A stretch of DNA of 5,145 nucleotides from Pseudolabrys sp. (GTDB lineage Bacteria > Pseudomonadota > Alphaproteobacteria > Rhizobiales > Xanthobacteraceae), in NCBI GenBank assembly GCA_019246455.1, contig JAFAQJ010000365.1, positions 1 to 5,145 on the forward strand, written 5' to 3'. The notes below the pieces were generated by a model. That model was not told the DNA's origin, did not search any database, and saw nothing but the letters and a program-made list of their open reading frames with translations. How positions within the stretch are numbered: the first letter of the stretch is position 1; every line of letters begins with the position of its first letter. Shown one piece after another: positions 1-5,145 of this stretch. The position numbers were made by a program, and so were the translations under genes.

Positions 1-757
1 GCTCGATCTTGGCCTTGAGCTTCTTATCCGACGCGTCGACGCCAGTGACCTTCGACGACAACTTGAAGCGGAAACCCTGCTTTTCCAGCAGGCGTTGCGC
101 CTGCTTGCGCACTTCGCCATCCATGCCCGGCAGCACGCCATCGAGGAACTCGACCACGATAACTTGCGCGCCAAGGCGCCGCCACACCGAACCGAGTTCG
201 AGCCCAATCACGCCGGCGCCGATCACCAGTAGTTTTTCCGGCACCTTCTCGAGCGCCAGCGCGCCGGTCGAGGACACCACGCGCTTCTCGTCGACCTCGA
301 TGCCCTTGAGTTTCGCGACATCGGAGCCGGTGGCGATCACGATCGATTTCGTCTCGAGCGCCTGCGTCTTGCCGTCCGCGCCTTTCACCTCGACCTTGCC
401 GGCGGAGACGACACGGCCCGCGCCCTTGAAGCCCTCGACCTTGTTCTTCTTGAACAGGAAGTCGACGCCCTTCACATTGCCGTCGACCGCCTCCTGCTTG
501 AATTGCAGCATCGCTTTCAGATCGAGCTTTGGCGCCGGGACGCCGATGCCCATCTTGGCGAACGAATGCCCGGCCTCCTCGAACAGCTCGGAGGCGTGCA
601 GCAGCGCTTTCGACGAGATGCAGCCGATGTTGAGGCAGGTGCCGCCATAGGTCGGCATCTTCTCGACCACCGCGGTTTTGAGCCCGAGCTGCGCGGCGCG
701 AATGGCGCACACGTAACCGCCGGGCCCCGAGCCAATGACGATGAGATCGTAAGCCAT
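1..757 (-). CDS. lpd: Dihydrolipoamide dehydrogenase (E3), 5' part; cut by window edge
   Basis: FAD-dependent E3 subunit that reoxidises the dihydrolipoyl arm of E2 and reduces NAD+; cytoplasmic. The minus-strand frame is open from ATG at 757 to base 1 with no stop: 252 complete codons, roughly half of the usual 465-470 residues. Seen in order: an N-terminal FAD dinucleotide fold with G9-S-G-P-G-G14 and the ribose-binding acid E32; the redox disulfide C41-LNIG-C46, followed by I-S-S-K50; the ATGS motif at 142-145, which closes the FAD domain; and the NAD-binding fold with G180-A-G-V-I-G185-L-E187. The rest of the NAD domain, the central domain and the dimerisation domain with the catalytic His-Glu lie beyond the window. 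The start is 4 nt after the odhB stop, which points to translational coupling and to E3 acting in this complex. It could also serve pyruvate dehydrogenase, if the genome has no other E3. The odd residue is S48, where the family nearly always has Pro. The lipoamide assignment rests on the CLNxGC motif and the operon; glutathione and mercuric reductases differ there. Confidence 0.96.
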   Translation of the reverse strand, partial: MAYDLIVIGSGPGGYVCAIRAAQLGLKTAVVEKMPTYGGTCLNIGCISSKALLHASELFEEAGHSFAKMGIGVPAPKLDLKAMLQFKQEAVDGNVKGVDFLFKKNKVEGFKGAGRVVSAGKVEVKGADGKTQALETKSIVIATGSDVAKLKGIEVDEKRVVSSTGALALEKVPEKLLVIGAGVIGLELGSVWRRLGAQVIVVEFLDGVLPGMDGEVRKQAQRLLEKQGFRFKLSSKVTGVDASDKKLKAKIE

Positions 758-761
758 CCGA

Positions 762-2024
762 CTACAAGTCCAGCACGATGCGCGCCGGGTCCTCGAGGTT
801 TTCTTTCACGCGCACCAGGAACGTCACCGCGCCCTGCCCGTCCACCACGCGGTGGTCGTAGGTCAGCGCGAGATACATCATCGGACGGATTTCGATCTTG
901 CCGCCGATCGCCACCGGGCGTTCCTGGATCTTGTGCATGCCGAGGATGCCGGACTGTGGCGCATTGAGGATCGGCATAGACATCAGCGAGCCATACACCC
1001 CGCCGTTGGAGATCGTGAAGGTGCCGCCCTGCATATCCTCGATCTTGAGCTGGCCGTCGCGCGCCTTCTTGCCCAGCGCGTTGATCGCCTTCTCGATACC
1101 GGCGAGCGACAGATGATCGGCGTCGCGCACCACCGGCACGACGAGACCTCGTTCGGTGCCGACCGCAATGCCGACGTGATAATAGTTCTTGTAAACGATG
1201 TCGTTGCCGTCGATCTCGGCGTTGACCGCCGGCACTTCCTTGAGCGCCTGAATGCAGGCGCGGGTGAAGAAGCCCATGAAGCCGAGCTTCACGCCGTGCT
1301 TCTTCTCGAACAGATCCTTGTAGTCGGCGCGCATCTTCATCACCGCACTCATGTCGACCTCGTTGTAGGTCGTGAGCATCGCCGCGGTGTTCTGGGCATC
1401 TTTCAGGCGGCGGGCGATGGTCTGGCGCAGTCGGGTCATCGGCACGCGCTCTTCACGGGAGGCGTCGTCGGCCGGCGATGGCGCGCGCATCTGCACCGGC
1501 GCTTGCGACGGCACCGGGGTCGGCTGCGCGGCGGACCGCTCGATCGCCGCCATCATGTCGCCCTTGGTCACCTGGCCGTGCATCCCGGTGCCCTGTACCT
1601 TGGATGGATCGACGCCGCTCTCGGCCGCCATCTTGCGTACCGACGGCGGTTGAACGGTGTTGGCCGGACCGGACGGCTTGCGCAGCGCCGGCTCTTCCTC
1701 GGCGGCATTGATCGGCGCGGTCGTCGTTGTCTTGGTGTCGGGACGGCCCTGCGACACGCCGGTCGAAGTCGTTCTCGGCGCGGCGCCCGCGCCCTCCTTG
1801 ATTGAGCCGAGCAAAGCGCCAACCGCGACCGTCGCGCCGGTCTTCACCGCGATGTCGCCAAGCGTGCCCGCGGCGGACGCCGGCACTTCCAGCGTCACCT
1901 TGTCGGTCTCAAGTTCGACCAGCGGCTCGTCGACCGCCACGGCATCACCCGGTTGCTTGAACCACTTGCCAACGGTCGCTTCGGTGACGCTTTCGCCCAG
2001 CGCGGGCACGCGGATTTCAGCCAT
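762..2024 (-). CDS. odhB: 2-oxoglutarate dehydrogenase E2, dihydrolipoyllysine-residue succinyltransferase
   Basis: Core E2 subunit (also called sucB): it carries the succinyl group on a lipoyl lysine and transfers it to CoA. The protein has 420 residues, close to the usual 400-420. Residues 1-76 form a single lipoyl domain with K42 in E-T-D-K-V. A mobile linker at about 79-120 is rich in Thr, Ala and Pro and includes TKTTTT. The peripheral subunit-binding domain (about 124-162) has P127-S-V-R-K131 and V143-QGTG-MHG-Q151. A second Pro/Ala linker spans about 164-190. The catalytic domain (about 193-420) contains TFTISNGG (335-342) and ends with the active-site YDH391RVVD395G. One lipoyl domain and this catalytic domain fit the succinyl rather than the acetyl enzyme, as does the position directly after sucA. 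The frame is open a further 74 codons upstream, but that stretch overlaps the sucA 3' end. The [12 protein letters not shown] start is typical of the family and has a good ribosome binding site. Gln151 and Gly398 replace usually conserved Arg and Glu. Confidence 0.98.
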   Translation of the reverse strand: MAEIRVPALGESVTEATVGKWFKQPGDAVAVDEPLVELETDKVTLEVPASAAGTLGDIAVKTGATVAVGALLGSIKEGAGAAPRTTSTGVSQGRPDTKTTTTAPINAAEEEPALRKPSGPANTVQPPSVRKMAAESGVDPSKVQGTGMHGQVTKGDMMAAIERSAAQPTPVPSQAPVQMRAPSPADDASREERVPMTRLRQTIARRLKDAQNTAAMLTTYNEVDMSAVMKMRADYKDLFEKKHGVKLGFMGFFTRACIQALKEVPAVNAEIDGNDIVYKNYYHVGIAVGTERGLVVPVVRDADHLSLAGIEKAINALGKKARDGQLKIEDMQGGTFTISNGGVYGSLMSMPILNAPQSGILGMHKIQERPVAIGGKIEIRPMMYLALTYDHRVVDGQGAVTFLVRVKENLEDPARIVLDL

Positions 2025-2033
2025 AACACTTAA

Positions 2034-2041
2034 TTCCTTCT
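2034..2041 (-). promoter_or_regulatory. Ribosome binding site of odhB
   Basis: The minus strand reads AGAAGGAA, a strong Shine-Dalgarno match, with 9 nt between it and the ATG at 2024. It lies wholly in the 26-nt gap between the sucA stop (2051-2053) and odhB. It decides the start: the longer reading of the odhB frame, from an ATG at 2246 inside sucA, is not needed. Confidence 0.85.
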
Positions 2042-2050
2042 CTGCGCCGC

Positions 2051-5020
2051 TTAACCGAACGCCTCTTCCAGGAATTGCTTGAGCTGCGCGACGTGTTTCG
2101 ACATTTGGCCTACCGCCGTCGAGGCCGACGCTGGACGCCCGGCATAGCGAACGGCTCTGTTCTTGGCGCCGATATTGTTGAGGACCCATTCGAGGAACAC
2201 ATCGACGAAGAACCACGCGCCCATGTTGCGTGGCTCTTCCTGGCACCAGACGAACTCGGCCCGCTTAAAGCGCGACAATTCGGCGACCAACGCCTTGGTC
2301 GGGAATGGATAGAGCTGCTCGAGGCGCAGGATGTAGATGTCGTCGATGCCGCGCTGCTCGCGCTCTTCGTAGAGGTCGTAATACACCTTGCCCGAGCACA
2401 GGATGACGCGACGGATCTTGTCGTCGGGCACCAGCTTGATCTTCTCGTTCGGGAGGAACTGCGCGTCGTCCCACAGCAGCCGGTGGAACGAAGTATCCGG
2501 TCCCATCTCGTCGAGCTTCGACACCGCGCGCTTGTGGCGCAGCAGCGACTTCGGCGTCATCAGGATGAGCGGCTTGCGGATCTCGCGCTTCAGTTGCCGG
2601 CGCAGAATGTGGAAGTAATTCGCCGGCGTTGTGCAGTTGGCGACCTGCATGTTGTCCTCGGCGCACATCTGCAGATAGCGCTCGAGCCGCGCCGACGAGT
2701 GTTCCGGCCCCTGGCCCTCATAGCCGTGCGGCAGCAGGCAAACGAGGCCCGACATGCGCAGCCATTTGCGCTCGCCCGATGAGATGAACTGGTCGAACAC
2801 GACCTGCGCACCGTTGGCGAAGTCGCCGAACTGGGCTTCCCACAGGGTCAGGCCATTCGGCTCGGCGGTCGAATAGCCGTACTCGAAGCCGAGCACGGCC
2901 TCTTCGGAGAGCATCGAGTTGAGAACCTCGTAGCGGCCTTGTTTGCCGCCGAGATGGTTGAAGCTGTTGTAGCGGGCTTCGTTTTCTTGATCGAACAGTA
3001 CGGAGTGGCGCTGCGAGAAAGTGCCGCGCTCGGAGTCCTGGCCCGACAACCGCACACGATGGCCGTCCTTGAGCAAAGAGCAGAACGCCAACGCCTCGCC
3101 GGTCGCCCAGTCGATGCCCTGTCCGGTCTCGATGGCCTTGGCGCGGTTGTCGAGAAAGCGCTGGATCGTTTTGTGAACGTGAAAACCCTCGGGAACTCTG
3201 GTAATGGCCTTGCCAATCTCTTTCATCGTTTCGATCGGAAGGCCGGTATTGCCGCGGCGGGGGTCATCGGCGTCGTGCGCGGCTTTAAGCCCCGACCAGC
3301 GGCCGTCGAGCCAATCCGCCTTGTTGGCTTTGTAGCCCTGCCCCGCTTCGAATTCGGCTTCGAGATGCGCGCGCCAGCCGTTCTTCATCTTGTCGACCTC
3401 TTCCGGCGTGGCGACGCCTTCGGCGATCAACTTCTTCGAATAGATCTCCAGCGTCGAAGGATGCGAGCGTATCTTCTTGTACATCAGCGGCTGGGTGAAG
3501 GACGGCTCGTCGCCTTCGTTGTGGCCGAAGCGCCGATAGCACCACATGTCGATGACGACGGGCTTGGCGAATTTCTGCCGATACTCGGTCGCGACCTTCG
3601 CCGCATAGACCACCGCCTCCGGATCGTCGCCGTTCACGTGGAAAATCAGCGCGTCGATCATCTTCGCGACGTCCGACGGATAAGGCGACGAGCGCGAATA
3701 GCGCGGATAAGTCGTGAAGCCGATCTGGTTGTTGACGATGAAGTGCAGCGAGCCCCCGGTTTTGTATCCCTTCAAGTCTGACAGTCCGAAGCACTCCGCG
3801 ACCACGCCCTGGCCCGCGAAAGCCGCGTCGCCGTGAATCAGCATCGGCAACACCATCGAGCGGTCTTCCGGCGTTGCGCCGTGCTGGTCCTGCTTGGCCC
3901 GCACCTTGCCGAGCGCGACCGGATCGACGATTTCGAGGTGCGAGGGATTTGGCGTCAGCGACAAATGCACCTTGTTGCCGTCGAACTCGCGATCCGATGA
4001 CGCGCCGAGGTGGTACTTGACGTCGCCCGAACCTTCGACGTCGTCCGGCGTCGCCGAGCCACCCTTGAATTCGTGGAACAGCACGCGGTGCGGCTTTGCC
4101 ATCACCTGCGTCAGCACGTTGAGGCGGCCGCGGTGCGGCATGCCGACGACGATCTCCTTCACGCCCAGATTGCCGCCGCGCTTGATGATTTGTTCGAGCG
4201 CCGGAATGAGTGACTCCGCGCCATCGAGACCGAAGCGTTTGGTGCCGGTGAACTTGACGTCGAGGAATTTCTCAAACCCCTCGGCTTCGACCAGCTTGTT
4301 GAGGATCGCGCGCTTGCCTTCTTTGGTGAAGGCGATCTCCTTGTCTTTGCCTTCGATGCGCTGCTGGATCCAGCTCTTCTGCTCCGGATTCGAAATGTGC
4401 ATGAACTCGATGCCGATGGTCTGGCAGTAGGTACGCTGCAGGATCGTGACGATCTCGCGCATCGTCGCGAATTCGAGGCCGAGCACCATGTCGAGGAAAA
4501 CCTTGCGATCCATGTCGGCTTCGCTGAAGCCGTAGGACTTCGGATCGAGTTCCGCTTCGTCGGGCTCCGCCTGAATGGCGAGCGGGTCGAGCTTGGCGTG
4601 GAAATGCCCGCGGATGCGAAAGGCACGGATCAGCATCAGCGCGTGGATCGAATCGCGCGCCGCCTGCTGCACGTCGGTTGCCGCGAGGTCGACGCCCAAT
4701 TTTAGACCACTGGCCGCCGCCTTCGCTTTGATCTTGTCGCCGATCTGCTTTTCAGTTTCCGCCCACTGCCCGTCGAGCGCGGCGACCAGATCGCCGTTGG
4801 CGCGGATCGGCCAGTTCGGCTTTTCCCATGACGGGCCCTTCGCGTTCTTCGCGACCGCACCGGGATCGTCCTTCAGCGCCTTGAAGAACTCCTGCCACTC
4901 GGCATCGACTGAAGTCGGGTTCTGTTCGTAGCGGGCGTGGAGATCTTCGATGTAGTCGGCGTTGGTGCCGTAGAGGAATGAGGTGCGGGCAAAGGCGGCG
5001 TTGGCGTCCTGACGTGACAT
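2051..5020 (-). CDS. sucA: 2-oxoglutarate dehydrogenase E1 component (thiamine diphosphate-dependent)
   Basis: E1 subunit: it decarboxylates 2-oxoglutarate on thiamine diphosphate and reductively succinylates the lipoyl arm of E2. The protein is complete at 989 residues, in the range of alphaproteobacterial SucA and somewhat longer than the E. coli enzyme (933). The N-terminal segment, with [13 protein letters not shown] (15-27) and EWQEFF (41-46), is the family's E2-binding region. The first transketolase-like domain has GMPH296RGRLNVL, YH337LG and VH352L, which align with E. coli H260, H298 and H313. The thiamine diphosphate/metal motif is G397-D398 ... N430-N431 with QIGFTT after it. The pyrimidine-binding domain has [11 protein letters not shown]774SSARLERY and KSLLRH. 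The C-terminal domain has [27 protein letters not shown] and YAGRPASAS. All key residues appear intact, with no frameshift. The ATG at 5020 is the only start possible: the frame has a stop at 5129-5131 and no ATG, GTG or TTG between. It is probably also called odhA. No signal peptide; cytoplasmic. Confidence 0.99.
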   Translation of the reverse strand: MSRQDANAAFARTSFLYGTNADYIEDLHARYEQNPTSVDAEWQEFFKALKDDPGAVAKNAKGPSWEKPNWPIRANGDLVAALDGQWAETEKQIGDKIKAKAAASGLKLGVDLAATDVQQAARDSIHALMLIRAFRIRGHFHAKLDPLAIQAEPDEAELDPKSYGFSEADMDRKVFLDMVLGLEFATMREIVTILQRTYCQTIGIEFMHISNPEQKSWIQQRIEGKDKEIAFTKEGKRAILNKLVEAEGFEKFLDVKFTGTKRFGLDGAESLIPALEQIIKRGGNLGVKEIVVGMPHRGRLNVLTQVMAKPHRVLFHEFKGGSATPDDVEGSGDVKYHLGASSDREFDGNKVHLSLTPNPSHLEIVDPVALGKVRAKQDQHGATPEDRSMVLPMLIHGDAAFAGQGVVAECFGLSDLKGYKTGGSLHFIVNNQIGFTTYPRYSRSSPYPSDVAKMIDALIFHVNGDDPEAVVYAAKVATEYRQKFAKPVVIDMWCYRRFGHNEGDEPSFTQPLMYKKIRSHPSTLEIYSKKLIAEGVATPEEVDKMKNGWRAHLEAEFEAGQGYKANKADWLDGRWSGLKAAHDADDPRRGNTGLPIETMKEIGKAITRVPEGFHVHKTIQRFLDNRAKAIETGQGIDWATGEALAFCSLLKDGHRVRLSGQDSERGTFSQRHSVLFDQENEARYNSFNHLGGKQGRYEVLNSMLSEEAVLGFEYGYSTAEPNGLTLWEAQFGDFANGAQVVFDQFISSGERKWLRMSGLVCLLPHGYEGQGPEHSSARLERYLQMCAEDNMQVANCTTPANYFHILRRQLKREIRKPLILMTPKSLLRHKRAVSKLDEMGPDTSFHRLLWDDAQFLPNEKIKLVPDDKIRRVILCSGKVYYDLYEEREQRGIDDIYILRLEQLYPFPTKALVAELSRFKRAEFVWCQEEPRNMGAWFFVDVFLEWVLNNIGAKNRAVRYAGRPASASTAVGQMSKHVAQLKQFLEEAFG

Positions 5021-5028
5021 TGAGGCAA

Positions 5029-5033
5029 TCCGT
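5029..5033 (-). promoter_or_regulatory. Weak ribosome binding site of sucA
   Basis: The minus strand reads ACGGA, with 8 nt between it and the sucA ATG at 5020. It is only a partial Shine-Dalgarno match, clearly weaker than the odhB site, but nothing better lies nearby. The first of three inverted repeats begins at 5041, so structure in the leader could affect access to this site (inference). Confidence 0.45.
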
Positions 5034-5040
5034 GGCGAAA

Positions 5041-5054
5041 GCCGGGTAACCGGC
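5041..5054 (-). repeat. Inverted repeat (hairpin) nearest sucA
   Basis: GCCGG-GTAA-CCGGC on the plus strand: a perfect 5-bp GC stem with a 4-nt loop. It ends 7 nt upstream of the weak ribosome binding site of sucA. A hairpin in the RNA leader is possible. Short GC palindromes also arise by chance in GC-rich DNA. Confidence 0.5.
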
Positions 5055-5066
5055 CTTGAGCGTTGT

Positions 5067-5088
5067 GCCGCCGGGTGGACGGGGCGGC
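5067..5088 (-). repeat. Inverted repeat, middle of the sucA leader
   Basis: GCCGCC and GGCGGC arms (5067-5072 and 5083-5088) are perfectly complementary over 6 bp, with a 10-nt loop between them. It is the weakest of the three repeats because of its larger loop. No run of T follows it on the minus strand. Confidence 0.4.
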
Positions 5089-5092
5089 GAAA

Positions 5093-5106
5093 CCGGCAAA
5101 AGCCGG
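5093..5106 (-). repeat. Inverted repeat (hairpin) distal to sucA
   Basis: CCGGC-AAAA-GCCGG on the plus strand: a perfect 5-bp stem with a 4-nt loop. On the minus strand the loop is TTTT and only TTT follows the stem, so it is at best a very weak intrinsic terminator for an upstream gene. It uses the same CCGGC/GCCGG arms as the repeat at 5041-5054, in swapped order. Confidence 0.5.
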
Positions 5107-5115
5107 CAAATCCGA

Positions 5116-5144
5116 TCTTTAAACCTATTTAAGACGCTTGTAAG
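5116..5144 (-). promoter_or_regulatory. Possible sucA promoter in the AT-rich segment (tentative)
   Basis: The only AT-rich stretch outside genes. On the minus strand CTTACA (5144-5139) matches the -35 consensus TTGACA at four of six bases. After a 17-nt spacer, TAAAGA (5121-5116) matches the -10 consensus TATAAT at three of six. The alternative -10 TTTAAA (5123-5118) matches four of six but has a 15-nt spacer. The segment also holds an imperfect palindrome, CTTAAAT-AGG-TTTAAAG (5133-5117), which could be an operator. All of this is weak and depends on composition as much as on motif. Confidence 0.2.
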
Positions 5145-5145
5145 T

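Larger units (their letters stand above)
5021..5145 (-). other. Non-coding leader/intergenic region upstream of sucA
   Basis: These 125 bases between the sucA start and the window edge hold no convincing gene. The sucA frame is closed by a stop at 5129-5131, and the longer frames that reach into this stretch are shadows of sucA. The half near sucA is GC-rich and holds three inverted repeats (5041-5054, 5067-5088, 5093-5106). The distal end is AT-rich around 5117-5133. In related bacteria sucD lies upstream, but no piece of it can be recognised here. The region may hold the sucA promoter, or be a transcribed spacer of a larger mdh-sucCD-sucAB-lpd operon. Confidence 0.7.

Noticed and set aside
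9..710. Open frames on both strands at the lpd end (plus 9-650; minus 24-710)
   Set aside because: Both overlap the lpd frame, which carries the FAD, disulfide and NAD motifs and runs off the window. Neither shadow frame shows any motif.
852..1805. Open frame of 317 codons on the plus strand, antisense to odhB
   Set aside because: Its translation is rich in Arg, His, Leu and Gly with no recognisable domain. It lies wholly over a certain gene and is the usual shadow frame of GC-rich coding DNA.
2025..2246. 74-codon N-terminal extension of odhB reaching into sucA
   Set aside because: It overlaps the conserved C-terminus of sucA in another frame, is Arg-rich without a domain, and the start at 2024 has a strong ribosome binding site and the typical OdhB N-terminus.
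2939..3781. Open frame of 280 codons on the plus strand, antisense to sucA
   Set aside because: Low-complexity shadow of sucA without motifs. The opposite strand here encodes well-conserved E1 sequence. The same holds for the plus-strand frames at 2075-2782 and 3894-4430.
5093..5106. Intrinsic terminator of a gene upstream of sucA
   Set aside because: The stem is only 5 bp, and just three T residues follow it on the minus strand before GC-rich sequence resumes.
5118..5132. CtrA-type site (TTAA-N7-TTAA) in the sucA leader
   Set aside because: Two TTAA half-sites are present but separated by 6 nt, not the 7 nt of the CtrA consensus, and the AT-rich context makes TTAA common.
1..5145. Novel system, mobile element, CRISPR array, tRNA or rRNA
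   Set aside because: The window is almost filled by three collinear housekeeping genes. No transposase, terminal repeats, spaced direct repeats or RNA gene features were seen on either strand.

Overview
The window is GC-rich, and its recognisable genes all lie on the minus strand. Read 5'->3' on that strand it holds a leader region, sucA (E1 of 2-oxoglutarate dehydrogenase), odhB/sucB (the E2 succinyltransferase) and the first half of lpd (E3, dihydrolipoamide dehydrogenase), which runs off the window at base 1. These are the three subunit types of the 2-oxoglutarate dehydrogenase complex, which converts 2-oxoglutarate, CoA and NAD+ to succinyl-CoA, CO2 and NADH in the TCA cycle.

Protein sequence and gene order suggest an alphaproteobacterium, most likely of the Hyphomicrobiales (Bradyrhizobium/Rhodopseudomonas/Xanthobacteraceae-like). 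SucA has 989 residues and OdhB has 420, with a C-terminus typical of that group. The sucA-odhB-lpd order matches the distal part of the mdh-sucCD-sucAB-lpdA cluster known from Bradyrhizobium. This placement is an inference from family resemblance, without a database search.

Layout in plus coordinates: 1-757 lpd (5' part, 252 complete codons); 758-761 a 4-nt gap; 762-2024 odhB; 2025-2050 a 26-nt gap with a good ribosome binding site; 2051-5020 sucA; 5021-5145 a non-coding leader. Neither gap is long enough for a terminator or a separate promoter, so the three genes are very probably co-transcribed, with E1, E2 and E3 made from one message. SucA decarboxylates 2-oxoglutarate on thiamine diphosphate and loads the succinyl group onto the lipoyl lysine (K42) of OdhB. 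OdhB passes it to CoA through the H391/D395 active site. Lpd reoxidises the dihydrolipoyl arm and makes NADH.

This is ordinary core metabolism, and I found no mobile element, CRISPR array, RNA gene, defence system or unknown gene. The points worth a second look are small: a cluster of three inverted repeats plus an AT-rich imperfect palindrome just upstream of sucA, and three substitutions at usually conserved positions. These are Gln for Arg in the E3/E1-binding domain of OdhB, Gly for Glu just after the OdhB active-site motif, and Ser for Pro after the redox disulfide of Lpd.
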